Source: Streptomyces brevispora
Lineage (GTDB): Bacteria > Actinomycetota > Actinomycetes > Streptomycetales > Streptomycetaceae
DNA: 64,000 nucleotides
Reading direction: 5' to 3'
Assembly (NCBI RefSeq): GCF_007829885.1
Contig: NZ_VIWW01000001.1
Span: 6,366,119 to 6,430,118, forward strand
This document shows, one piece after another, positions 1 to 10,316 of this stretch. The notes below the pieces were generated by a model that saw only the letters and a program-made list of their open reading frames with translations, had not been told where the DNA came from and did no database searches. A program made the translations under genes and the position numbers. Positions within the stretch are counted from its first letter, which is position 1; each line of letters begins with the position of its first letter.

Positions 1-103
1 CTAGAAGTGGCTTATTTCGCCCGCGATCGGGATCCGTCCAATGGGGCGTCACTGTCCCCCGAGCGGCGCACCTTCCGGGGCGGACGGGGAATCAGGGCAC
101 GTG

Positions 104-871
104 CTACCCGCCCGACGCGCCGGGGAACAGGTCGAGGAACGGTCCGGCGGTGGCCGAGAGACCCCGGCCGAAGGGCGAGTCGAAGTCCCAGATCAGAAAG
201 AGAAGGAAGGCGATCAGGACACTGAAGAGGCCGGCCAGCAGGAGTTCGCGGAAGGTGCGGCGGATCTGCAGGGTGAAGATCAGCCCCACGGTCACCAGCG
301 CCCCGATGATCAGACCGAACCAGACGACGCCCGGCATGGTGGCTCCGGCGCTCTGACCGCGCGCACTGCGGGCGTCGTCCGCCGCGGCGACCTGGTCGAC
401 CAGTGGCTGATATGCCTGTCCTTCGTGGTCCGTCTTCGGCTTGTAGTCCGTGACATCGGCGCGTACCCGGCCCAGGAGGTCCGCGCCGCGGTCGCCGAGT
501 GTGCCGTGGGAGATCATGGTGCGCCACTCGTCATGTACGACATAGCTGACGTAGGCGTCGACATCGGCCCGGATGCGGGTGCGCACCTCCTCCGGGTAGA
601 CGGACGAGCGCGCGTCGACCTCGTGGAGCGCCTGGGCCTCCTGGCGTACGTACTCCTGGGCGGCGCTTCGGCCCTCCCATACACCCGCGATGGCGAGACC
701 GAGCACGATCGCGTAGACCACGCCGATCATCATCGTCATGTACTCGATGACGTCAGGGGTTTCGGACGGGTCGTCGTCCTCGGGGAGCCTGCGGTTGTTG
801 AGTACGGCGATGGTCAGCACCACGGCGCTGGCCGCGACCATGGCGAAGGTGAGGACAAGCCATTCCGACAT
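104..871 (-). CDS. DUF4239-type integral membrane protein
   Basis: This 255-aa protein has two N-terminal membrane segments (about residues 5-23 and 45-66), a central soluble helical part rich in charged residues, and two C-terminal membrane segments (about 175-198 and 207-228). That layout and the length fit the DUF4239 family (bestrophin-like), whose function is not established. A GGAG sequence about eight bases before the ATG supports the start. It lies 15 bases downstream of the proline-rich gene on the same strand, so the two may be co-transcribed. The substrate or role cannot be read from the sequence. Confidence 0.75.
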   Translation of the reverse strand: MSEWLVLTFAMVAASAVVLTIAVLNNRRLPEDDDPSETPDVIEYMTMMIGVVYAIVLGLAIAGVWEGRSAAQEYVRQEAQALHEVDARSSVYPEEVRTRIRADVDAYVSYVVHDEWRTMISHGTLGDRGADLLGRVRADVTDYKPKTDHEGQAYQPLVDQVAAADDARSARGQSAGATMPGVVWFGLIIGALVTVGLIFTLQIRRTFRELLLAGLFSVLIAFLLFLIWDFDSPFGRGLSATAGPFLDLFPGASGG

Positions 872-886
872 GAGGGTCTCCGGAGG

Positions 887-1462
887 TCATCGGGAACGGG
901 GCCGCAGTACGGCGACGGCGAATACCGCGGGGGCAGTGATCATCAAGGTGAGCGTGACCAGGGAGGTATGACGCTCCGGGGCCTTCCGCACCGCTCTGCG
1001 GTAGGCGGGAAGGGCCACCGGCCGGGGCGTGGGGCGCGCGGACGGAGAAGGCGACGGCGAGGGAGACGGCGAGGGAGGCGGCGAGGGCGAGGGGGGCGGA
1101 GGCGGCGGCGGGGGAGGGGGCGGTGGTGCGGGCTCGGGCATGGGCGGTGCGGGCGGCGCGGGCGGCGCGGGCGGTGCGAGCCGCGGTGGCGGAGGAGGCG
1201 GTGGAGGTGGTGGTGGGGGTGTAGGCGGGGGAGGGGGCGGCGGCGTGGGTGATGGGGTGGGCGATGGAGAGGGCTGTGGCGTCGGCCCCGCGTGACAGCT
1301 GCCGTCACCGCTGCTGGCGACCGCCAAGATGCCCCCGTCGTCGCCGATGGAGGCGTACGCACAGCTGTCGGCCACTGCGGGCGCCGGAGCGGTCAGCAGC
1401 CAGATGAGTGCGACGGCCGCGGAGAGCCGGCCGATGAGTGATCCGTACACGACGGGGAGCAT
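887..1462 (-). CDS. Proline-rich exported/membrane-anchored protein
   Basis: A 191-aa protein beginning MLPVVYGSLIGRL, with an N-terminal hydrophobic signal-like stretch ending near AVADSC. A very long Pro-rich tract of PSP, PPP and PAP repeats occupies roughly residues 60-140, and a hydrophobic C-terminal segment (LVTLTLMITAPAVFAVAVL) is followed by Arg-rich residues. This looks like a wall-spanning, membrane-tethered protein. The reading frame is open for 37 further codons upstream, but the start at 1462 places a normal signal peptide first. The tract is low-complexity GC-rich DNA, so its length may vary between strains. Function unknown. Confidence 0.5.
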   Translation of the reverse strand: MLPVVYGSLIGRLSAAVALIWLLTAPAPAVADSCAYASIGDDGGILAVASSGDGSCHAGPTPQPSPSPTPSPTPPPPPPPTPPPPPPPPPPPPRLAPPAPPAPPAPPMPEPAPPPPPPPPPPPPSPSPPPSPSPSPSPSPSARPTPRPVALPAYRRAVRKAPERHTSLVTLTLMITAPAVFAVAVLRPRSR

Positions 1463-1654
1463 GTTCCGGCCCGCACGGCGGCACGCCGGACATCCGCCGG
1501 ATTCCCCTGATGGTGGGGACTCGAAGCACTGGGTGTTTGCGGCTGGGGAAAATTCTGCGGACGTATTGAACAAAGAGGACCCCGGCGGACCGGCCCATGG
1601 GCATGAACGACACGATCCCGCATGGCAACTGGCTCACGTGCCAGTGGAGTTGGC

Positions 1655-2612
1655 ATGGGCGCCCGGCGGAACGTCTCGCTCCCGGCGGTCGCGGCCCTGT
1701 TGGTGCTGATGACGACGGCGTGCGGTCCGGACAAGGGCTCCGAGCCGCCGGGTGGCCGGAACGTGGCAGCGCGAGTCCCGACGGACAAGTGGGGGACGGC
1801 CGTGGACCGGAGAGCGGATACCGCTCCGGCGCCGTGCCCGAGCCGGTCGGGCGAAGCGCGCAGGCCGGCTCGCGGTGTGGGACAGCGCGAAGTTCGGCAA
1901 GGTGCTGACGGGCAGTGGGGGATTCGGAGGATTCACTCCTCACCGATTCGGCCAGGACGCCGCGGGCCCGCCGAAGTCGAATTGCGAAGGCGACTGTGCG
2001 AAAGTCCGGCCACGGGTCCACGTCGGCAATGTCACGGCCGCGGTGGGCACCGGCCCCGCACTCGTCGGAAGGATCACCCGGACCGACGGCAGCCGACAAC
2101 TCGCGCTTGGCTGACCGCCGATGTGCCGCGCGAGCCCGGCGAGGGACAGGGGCACGGCGTGGGCGGAACCTGATGCGCGGCGACGCCGGACGGCAAGAAG
2201 GCGGTGGTGAACGCTGACGGCCCGTCCGGCGCGGAACCCGCAGGTCCTGCCGGGTTTTCGGTGCACAACGATCCGGAACTCGGCGATTTCGTCGTGGACA
2301 AATACGGCATGACTGTCCACCGGTTCACGAAGGATGTCGCGCGGGCGATGAAGTTGGCCTGTCTCGGGGCCTGTCTCTCGAAGTGGCCGGTTGGCGCGCC
2401 CCACTCGACAGGAATGACGACAAGGCGGCACCCAGGGCTTTGTCGTTCTCGGCCGGCCAAACGGTCTCAAGCGGCAGGCCGTCGGTTGCCGGATCCTCTG
2501 CACCTGCTCCGACGGCATCGAACCCGGTGACACCAACGGCCGGGCTGTCGGGGGCACATGGTACGCGGTGCCCTCCAACGCGAAGGTCGCCGCTGCATCA
2601 AAGCGGTTCCCT
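1655..2612 (+). pseudogene. SCO0930-family lipoprotein, frameshifted pseudogene
   Basis: The start (MGARRNVSLPAVAALL) gives a lipoprotein signal with lipobox LMTTACG. After that, pieces of one protein appear in different frames: AVWDSAKFGKVLTGSGGF near 1875, NCEGDCAKVRP near 1980, ADVPREPGEGQGHGVGGT near 2110, AVVNADGPSGAEPAGPAG near 2205, DPELGDFVVDKYGMTVHR near 2270, FVVLGRPNGLKRQAVGC near 2438, and GDTNGRAVGGTWYAVPSN near 2530. The two-fold internal repeat (secreted-repeat type) is typical of the SCO0930-like lipoprotein family. At least three frame changes and missing segments show that it is decayed. I assign the family from memory. Confidence 0.75.
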
Positions 2613-2807
2613 CGTGAACCTTCTCGCGCCGACCCGTCGTCAAATGTGACACGCAGCGACGGGACGGTTGCAGTTGCCACGTTTGTGACCAATAACGGAC
2701 CGCTAATTTCCGTTTCCGCTCGCTCTCCTGGCAGTCGATCAGTAGCCTCTGGTCAACACAGACCGTGAACATGGCCGGACCGCCGTGGCGACTTGTTGGA
2801 GAGATCG

Positions 2808-3626
2808 ATGGAGCGTCCCGCCTGGGCACCGCAAGGCATTGACATTTCGATGCCGAGTGTGTCCCGAATGTACGACTTCTATCTGGGCGGATCGCACAAT
2901 TTCGAGGTGGACCGAGAAGCGGCCCGCAAGGCCATGGAGTTCATGCCGGGACTTCCCAAGATCATGCAGGCGAACCGCGCCTTTATGCGCAGGGCAGTGC
3001 GCTACGCACTCGGCGAGGGGATCACCCAGTTCCTGGACATCGGCTCCGGGATACCGACCTTCGGTAATGTTCATGAGGTCGCCCAGGGGATCGACCCGCA
3101 GGCCCGGGTGGCGTACGTCGACCACGATCCGGTCGCGGTCGCACACAGCCAGGCCGTACTCGAGGGCAATTCCGGCGCGGTGATCGCCACCGCCGATCTT
3201 CGCCGGCCGAAGGAGATCCGGGACAACGCGGAGATCTCCGAACTCCTCGACTTCGACCGTCCGGTGGCGCTGCTGCTCGTCGCCATACTCCACTTCATCG
3301 AGGACTCCGACGACCCGCAAACGGCTGTCGCCGAACTGCGCGACCTCCTGGCCCCCGGCAGTCTCCTGGTCATCACCCACGCCTCGTACGAGGGCGTTCC
3401 GCTGACGCAGGAGGAGGCGGGCGGCGCGGTCGGGGTGTACAAGAACATCCGCAACCCCCTCATCATGCGCTCGCGCGACGAGGTCGGCCGGTTCTTCGAG
3501 GGATACGAGATGATCGACCCCGGCCTGGTTCCCATGCCGAACTGGCGCCCCGACACCCCCGCCGGGCAGGAGAACGAAGACCCATACGCCTTCTCGGGCT
3601 TCGCAGGAGTGGGACGCAAGGCGTGA
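2808..3626 (+). CDS. SAM-dependent methyltransferase (DUF574/PF04672 type)
   Basis: A 272-aa protein with the order seen in the Streptomyces-abundant PF04672 family: an N-terminal SRMYDFYLGGSHNFEVDR motif, then the SAM-binding loop FLDIGSGIPTFGNVHEVA, a conserved YVDHDPVAVAH acidic loop, and LLVAILHFIED. The substrate is unknown. The ATG at 2808 is preceded by GGAGAG. An upstream TTG in the same frame (2793) is less likely. Its stop overlaps the start of the downstream GGDEF-EAL gene by four bases (GTGA), so the two are translationally coupled. A pairing next to rmdA is also my recollection of S. coelicolor. Confidence 0.85.
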   Translation: MERPAWAPQGIDISMPSVSRMYDFYLGGSHNFEVDREAARKAMEFMPGLPKIMQANRAFMRRAVRYALGEGITQFLDIGSGIPTFGNVHEVAQGIDPQARVAYVDHDPVAVAHSQAVLEGNSGAVIATADLRRPKEIRDNAEISELLDFDRPVALLLVAILHFIEDSDDPQTAVAELRDLLAPGSLLVITHASYEGVPLTQEEAGGAVGVYKNIRNPLIMRSRDEVGRFFEGYEMIDPGLVPMPNWRPDTPAGQENEDPYAFSGFAGVGRKA

Positions 3627-5797
3627 CCATTCCCGCCCAGTCGCCCGGAACACCGGACGCGGAGCCCGACGGCCCCGAGGACCGGCTCCGGCGATTCGCC
3701 ACGATCTGGAGCCGGGCCATCTTCCCGTCGACGGCCACCTCACTGACCCGGGCGGAGTTCGAGCAGCATCTGCTCCCGCTGGCCCGCACGCTCAGCGACA
3801 TCCTGCACGCCCGCCCGTTCGACGCCGCATCGGCGGCGGGAGTGGGCGGCGAGCTCGTCGCGGCGCACTGCACGGACCCGGACGCGCTCAGCTCCACGCT
3901 CGGCGTCGTCGACTCCTACCTCGTCCTCTACTGCGGAAGCAACGGACCGGTGGCGCTGGCGACCGAGGAGAGCCGGTCCCGCTGCGCCCGGATCCAGCAC
4001 GCCGTCGCGGGCGGTTTCACCCAGGCACTGCGCGAGCGCACCCTCGCCGAGCAGGAGGCCATCGCCCGCTCGGCGCTCTCCGCGCGCTCCCACGCCGAGC
4101 AGGCGCTGCACGCGACCGAGGCGCGGTTCCGGGCCGTTTTCAAGGATGCCGCCATCGGCATCGGGATCGCCGACCTCGACGGCAATGTGCTGGAGGTCAA
4201 CGACACCCTCACCCGGATGTTCGGCGGGCTCGACCACCACGTCCGCAGCCACCGCGTCAACGAGTGGGTCCACCCCGAGGACTCCCCGAACGTCTGGAAG
4301 TACTACAGCGAGCTGGTGAGCGGCGAGCGCGAGCACTACCGGGTCGAGAAGGCGTTCTACCGCAACGACGGCACCGTCCTGTGGACCAATCTGACGGTGT
4401 CGCTGCTGCGCGACGCCGAGGGCCGGCCGGAGTACCAGCTGGCGTTGCTGGAGGACACCACCGAACGCAGGCTGCTGAATCTGCGTCTTCGGTACGAGGC
4501 CACGCACGACGCGCTCACCGGCCTGCCGAACCGGACGCTTTTTTTCGAGCGTCTCGAGAAAGCGCTCTCGGCTCGTGACGGCAGCCGCTTCGGTCTCTGC
4601 TATCTGGATCTGGACGGCTTCAAGGCGATCAACGACAGCCTGGGCCACGCCTCGGGAGACCGGCTGCTCGTCGAGGTCGCCGACCGGCTGCAGAGCTGTG
4701 CGACCGCTCCGGGCGAGATGGTGGCGCGGCTCGGCGGCGACGAGTTCGTGGCTCTGACGACCGGCCCCGACACGGCGTCGGAGGTCGACGACCTCGCCTG
4801 CCGGATTCTCGGGGTGCTGGCCACCCCGATCCGGCTCGACGGGCGTGAGCTGACCGTCCGCGGATCCATCGGGGTCGTCGAGGGTGCGGCCGCCGAACGC
4901 AGCGCCGCCGAGGTACTGCGCAGCGCCGACATCACGATGTACCGGGCCAAGTCCGCCGGCGGCAACCGCTTCGAGCTGGCCGACGCCGAGGCGGACGCCC
5001 GCGCCATCACCCGGCACGGGCTGACCACGGCGCTGCCGACCGCGCTGGAGCGCGGCGAGTTCTTCATTGAGTACCAGCCGCTGGTGAACCTCGGGGACGG
5101 CTCCGTGCACGGGGCGGAGGCGCTGGTGCGCTGGTGCCACCCGCAGCACGGCGTGCTGGGCCCCGACCGGTTCATCGCCCTCGCCGAGCACACCGGGCTG
5201 ATCGTGCCGCTCGGCCGCTGGGTACTGGAGGAGTCGGTACGGCAGGCCAACTTCTGGCAGGAGCGGCACACCGACGGCGGCCCGCTGCGGATCAACGTCA
5301 ACCTCTCACCTGCCCAGCTGCACCATCCGCGCCTCGTCAGTGAGACCGTCGATGTCCTGGAGCGGTCGGGGCTGGAGCCGACGGCACTGTGTCTGGAGGT
5401 CACCGAGTCGGCGCTCATCGGCGCCGATGACGACCTGCTGAAGCCGCTGCGCCAACTGGCCGACATGGGCGTCGGCATAGCGCTCGACGACTTCGGCACG
5501 GGGTACTCGAACCTGGCGAATCTGCGCCGGCTGCCGGTGAGCGTGCTGAAGCTGGACCGTTCCTTCACCCAGGGGATGCAGCACCATCCGGCCGATCCGG
5601 TCGACCTGAAGATCGTCGAGGGGATCGTGTCGCTCGCGCACAGCCTGGACCTGGCGGTGACGGTGGAGGGCGTGGAGACGGGGGCCCAGGCGGAGCAGCT
5701 GCGGGAGCTGGGCTGCGACACGGCTCAGGGCTGGTACTACGCACGGCCGGGGGCCCCGGACCGGATCCACTCGCTGCTGCTGGCCGACGCGGTGTGA
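3623..5797 (+). CDS. rmdA: PAS-GGDEF-EAL c-di-GMP turnover protein, RmdA-like
   Basis: A 724-aa cytoplasmic protein. Residues 1-155 form an N-terminal helical region without a clear motif. A PAS domain runs about 165-290 (EARFRAVFKDAAIGIGIAD) and is followed by a linker, GGDEF and EAL domains. The GGDEF motif is intact at residues 371-375 and EAL is intact at 499-501, followed by the expected DDFGTGYS loop, so both cyclase and phosphodiesterase chemistry are possible. The length and architecture match S. coelicolor RmdA (SCO0928), which was characterised as a c-di-GMP phosphodiesterase affecting colony development. The symbol rests on that architecture and on gene context. It starts with GTG overlapping the methyltransferase stop. 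Confidence 0.82.
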   Translation: MTIPAQSPGTPDAEPDGPEDRLRRFATIWSRAIFPSTATSLTRAEFEQHLLPLARTLSDILHARPFDAASAAGVGGELVAAHCTDPDALSSTLGVVDSYLVLYCGSNGPVALATEESRSRCARIQHAVAGGFTQALRERTLAEQEAIARSALSARSHAEQALHATEARFRAVFKDAAIGIGIADLDGNVLEVNDTLTRMFGGLDHHVRSHRVNEWVHPEDSPNVWKYYSELVSGEREHYRVEKAFYRNDGTVLWTNLTVSLLRDAEGRPEYQLALLEDTTERRLLNLRLRYEATHDALTGLPNRTLFFERLEKALSARDGSRFGLCYLDLDGFKAINDSLGHASGDRLLVEVADRLQSCATAPGEMVARLGGDEFVALTTGPDTASEVDDLACRILGVLATPIRLDGRELTVRGSIGVVEGAAAERSAAEVLRSADITMYRAKSAGGNRFELADAEADARAITRHGLTTALPTALERGEFFIEYQPLVNLGDGSVHGAEALVRWCHPQHGVLGPDRFIALAEHTGLIVPLGRWVLEESVRQANFWQERHTDGGPLRINVNLSPAQLHHPRLVSETVDVLERSGLEPTALCLEVTESALIGADDDLLKPLRQLADMGVGIALDDFGTGYSNLANLRRLPVSVLKLDRSFTQGMQHHPADPVDLKIVEGIVSLAHSLDLAVTVEGVETGAQAEQLRELGCDTAQGWYYARPGAPDRIHSLLLADAV

Positions 5798-5816
5798 GCC
5801 GGCGGATGCTCCGTCC

Positions 5817-6734
5817 TCAGGCGCGTCCGGCGCTCGGGGACGAGGCGTCCGCCCGGCTCGCCAGCAGCACTCGCTGCAGTTCGCGCGCCGCCCGCGGTGG
5901 AGCCACGTCACTGCGGTGCGCCAGCGCGATCGTGCGGCGCAGCCCCGGCTTCGCCAGCGGCGTCGTCCACAGGTCGTGGCCCGCCCGGGTGGCCACCATG
6001 CTCGGGACCACCGCGATGCCGAGGCCGGCCCGGACGAATCCGAGCACCGCGTCCATCTCGCCGCCCTCGATCGTGAACGACGGCTCGAAGCCCTCGGCCC
6101 GGCAGGCGGCCACCGTCAGTTCCCGCAGGTCGTAGCCGTGCCGGAACATCACCAGCGGTTCGCCCTGCAGATCCGCGATCCGGACGCGCCCGCCCCGGCC
6201 GGGCCGCGGGCCGTCCGTCGACGAGACCACCACCAGATCCTCCTGGAGCAGCTCGACCGTGGTCAGGGCCGGCGAGGCGGCGGGCAGCGGCAGCACCACC
6301 AGGGCCAGATCGAGCGCGCCGCGGGCCAGCTCCCGTACCAGGTCGTGCGAACCGCCCTCCTCCAGCAGCAACTGGATGCCCGGGTGCAGATCGTGGAAGG
6401 CGCGCAGTACGTCGGGCAGCAGCCCCGTGCAGACGCTGGGCGTCGCACCGAGCCGGACCCGCCCGCGGCGCAGTTGGGCCAGCTCCTGGACCTCGTGCCG
6501 GGCGGTGTCGGCGTCGGCCAGGATGCGCCGGGCCAGCGGCAGCAGTGCCTCGCCCGCGTCGGTCAGCGTGATGTTTCCGCGGGCGCGGCTGAACAGCTCG
6601 GCCCCCAGTTCGTTCTCCAGCGCCCTGATCTGCTGCGAGAGCGAGGGCTGCGACACATGTACGTCCTCCGCGGCGCGGGTGAAGTGCCGGGCCTCGGCCA
6701 CGGCCACGAAGTACATGAGCTGTTGGAACTGCAT
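5817..6734 (-). CDS. LysR-family transcriptional regulator
   Basis: A 305-aa regulator beginning MQFQQLMYFVAVAEARHF, the canonical LysR N-terminus. The winged helix-turn-helix follows (FTRAAEDVHVSQPSLSQQI, about residues 17-36), then the linker helix and a two-lobed effector domain. The frame extends 18 codons upstream, but the family alignment favours the ATG at 6734. It is divergent from sdhC and the intergenic region contains a LysR-type dyad, so it probably controls sdhCAB and itself. The effector is unknown. Confidence 0.88.
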   Translation of the reverse strand: MQFQQLMYFVAVAEARHFTRAAEDVHVSQPSLSQQIRALENELGAELFSRARGNITLTDAGEALLPLARRILADADTARHEVQELAQLRRGRVRLGATPSVCTGLLPDVLRAFHDLHPGIQLLLEEGGSHDLVRELARGALDLALVVLPLPAASPALTTVELLQEDLVVVSSTDGPRPGRGGRVRIADLQGEPLVMFRHGYDLRELTVAACRAEGFEPSFTIEGGEMDAVLGFVRAGLGIAVVPSMVATRAGHDLWTTPLAKPGLRRTIALAHRSDVAPPRAARELQRVLLASRADASSPSAGRA

Positions 6735-6755
6735 ATACGCACCATAGCTCGCCCG

Positions 6756-6770
6756 ATAGTCAAAGCCTAT
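6756..6770. promoter_or_regulatory. Candidate LysR operator (ATAG-N7-CTAT)
   Basis: ATAG-TCAAAGC-CTAT is a 15-bp dyad with the T-N11-A shape expected of LysR boxes. It lies 22 bp upstream of the lysR start and about 60 bp upstream of sdhC. A wider inverted repeat, CCATAG (6742-6747) and CTATGG (6767-6772), overlaps it. Binding is inferred. Confidence 0.5.
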
Positions 6771-6791
6771 GGACATAAGCTGCTCCATGTC

Positions 6792-6822
6792 TTGGACTGA
6801 TCGGGGTCCTCGGTCTTAGCGT
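6792..6822 (+). promoter_or_regulatory. Candidate promoter for sdhCAB
   Basis: TTGGAC (6792-6797) and TAGCGT (6817-6822) are spaced 19 bp apart. A transcription start 7-8 bases after the -10 would fall on the ATG at 6830, so the message could be leaderless. There is no Shine-Dalgarno sequence before that ATG, which agrees. Confidence 0.4.
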
Positions 6823-6829
6823 CGTGTCC

Positions 6830-7537
6830 ATGGCATTGGCAACACGGACGGACCGACGGCCGTCCATGACGCGCAGGCTCTGGGACTCGTCCGTCGGCAA
6901 GAAGACGATCATGGCTGTGAGCGGCCTGATCATGCTCCTCTACTTGGTTGTCCACATGGTCGGCAACCTGAAGATCTTCTTCGGCGCGGACGAGTTCAAC
7001 GGCTACGCGCACTGGCTGCGCGTGATGGGCGAGCCGTTCCTGCACCACGAGTGGGCGCTGTGGATCGTCCGGCTGGTGCTCGTCGCCGCCGTGGTGCTGC
7101 ACGCCGTCTCCGCGTACCAGCTCAGCCGCCGCGATCTCCGGGCGCGCCCCAGCAAGTACGTGCACAGGAAGCCCCGTGCGAGCTATGCCACCAACACCAT
7201 GCGTTACGGCGGCATCATCCTCGCGCTGTTCATCGTCTGGCACATCCTGGACCTGACCACCGGCACCGTGCACTCGGGTGGCTTCCAGTCCGGACACCCG
7301 TACCAGAACGTCATCGACACCTTCTCCACCTGGTACGGCAACGTCATCTACATCGTCGCCATGCTCGCCATGGGGCTGCACGTCCAGCACGGGTTCTGGA
7401 GTGCGGCGCAGACCCTCGGCGCAGGCCGCGCGAACCGCGAGCGCGTCCTGAAGACCATCGCCAATCTGCTCGCGGTCGTACTGACGGTGGGCTTCGTCTC
7501 CGTACCCGTCGCCGTCATGACCGGAGTGGTGAGCTGA
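6830..7537 (+). CDS. sdhC: Succinate dehydrogenase cytochrome b subunit
   Basis: A roughly 235-aa membrane protein with five hydrophobic segments (starting near IMAVSGLIMLLYLVVHM, IVRLVLVAAVVLHAV, GGIILALFIVWHIL, VIYIVAMLAMGLHVQH, LAVVLTVGFVSVPVAV). The His residues in or next to these helices (HMVGN, HAVSA, HILDL, HVQHG) are candidate ligands for two haems. This is the single-subunit B-type anchor that pairs with SdhA and SdhB in actinobacteria. An in-frame GTG at 6824 is an alternative start. The ATG at 6830 is preferred because of the promoter spacing. It is followed immediately by sdhA. Confidence 0.9.
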   Translation: MALATRTDRRPSMTRRLWDSSVGKKTIMAVSGLIMLLYLVVHMVGNLKIFFGADEFNGYAHWLRVMGEPFLHHEWALWIVRLVLVAAVVLHAVSAYQLSRRDLRARPSKYVHRKPRASYATNTMRYGGIILALFIVWHILDLTTGTVHSGGFQSGHPYQNVIDTFSTWYGNVIYIVAMLAMGLHVQHGFWSAAQTLGAGRANRERVLKTIANLLAVVLTVGFVSVPVAVMTGVVS

Positions 7538-7538
7538 C

Positions 7539-9484
<1,946 letters not shown>

Positions 9485-9488
<4 letters not shown>

Positions 9489-10231
9489 AGCTCACCCTGC
9501 GCGTCTGGCGCCAGAAGAACGCCGACGCCCCCGGCGCCATGTCCACCTACCAGGTGGAGGGCATCTCGCAGGACATGTCGTTCCTGGAGATGCTCGACAC
9601 CCTCAACGAGGAACTCACCCTGGCCGGCGACGACCCCGTCGCCTTCGACCACGACTGCCGCGAGGGCATCTGCGGTGCGTGCAGCCTGGTCATCAACGGC
9701 GACGCCCACGGTCCGGAGCGCACCACCACGTGCCAGCTCCACATGCGGTCCTTCGAGGACGGCGACACCATCGACATCGAGCCCTGGCGGGCCTCGGCCT
9801 TCCCGGTCGTCAAGGACCTGGTCGTGGACCGCTCCGCCTTCGACCGGATCATCCAGGCCGGCGGCTACATCTCCGCCCCGACCGGAACGGCACCGGACGC
9901 GCACGCCACCCCCGTGCCCAAGCCCGATGCCGACTTCGCCTTCGAGCACGCCGAGTGCATCGGCTGCGGTGCCTGCGTCGCGGCGTGCCCCAACGGCTCG
10001 GCGATGCTGTTCACTTCGGCGAAGGTCAACCATCTGAACGTCCTGCCGCAGGGCGCCCCCGAGCGCGAGACCAGGGTCCTGGACATGGTGGGGCAGATGG
10101 ACAGTGAGGGCTTCGGCGGCTGCACGCTCACGGGGGAGTGCGCCACCGCCTGCCCGAAGGGAATCCCGCTGCCGTCGATCTCCGCGATGAACAAGGAGTG
10201 GCTGCGGGCGACTCGCAAGGTGCGGCGCTGA
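9485..10231 (+). CDS. sdhB: Succinate dehydrogenase iron-sulfur subunit
   Basis: A 248-aa protein. The N-terminal plant-type ferredoxin domain carries the [2Fe-2S] motif CREGICGACSLV and a later Cys in TTCQLHM. The C-terminal domain carries CIGCGACVAACP and CTLTGECATACPKGIPL for the [4Fe-4S] and [3Fe-4S] clusters. It links SdhA to the haem subunit SdhC. It is the last gene of sdhCAB and is followed by a strong hairpin shared with the convergent chitinase gene. Confidence 0.95.
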
Positions 10232-10260
10232 GCCGGATCGTGCGAGGTGCGCCGCAGAGC

Positions 10261-10297
10261 CCCCGGCCCCGGAGGCCGCCCACCTCCGGGACCGGGG
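10261..10297. terminator. Bidirectional terminator between sdhB and chitinase
   Basis: CCCCGG-C-CCCGGAGG pairs with CCTCCGGG-A-CCGGGG around a 7-base loop. It lies between convergent genes. There is no T-run, as is usual in Streptomyces. Confidence 0.75.
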
Positions 10298-10316
10298 ACT
10301 CAGCTGTCCCGGCAGG

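Noticed and set aside
41..1252. A plus-strand Gly/Arg-rich frame across the first 1.2 kb
   Set aside because: It is antisense to the DUF4239 and proline-rich genes, and its Gly-Arg run is the complement of the proline tract.
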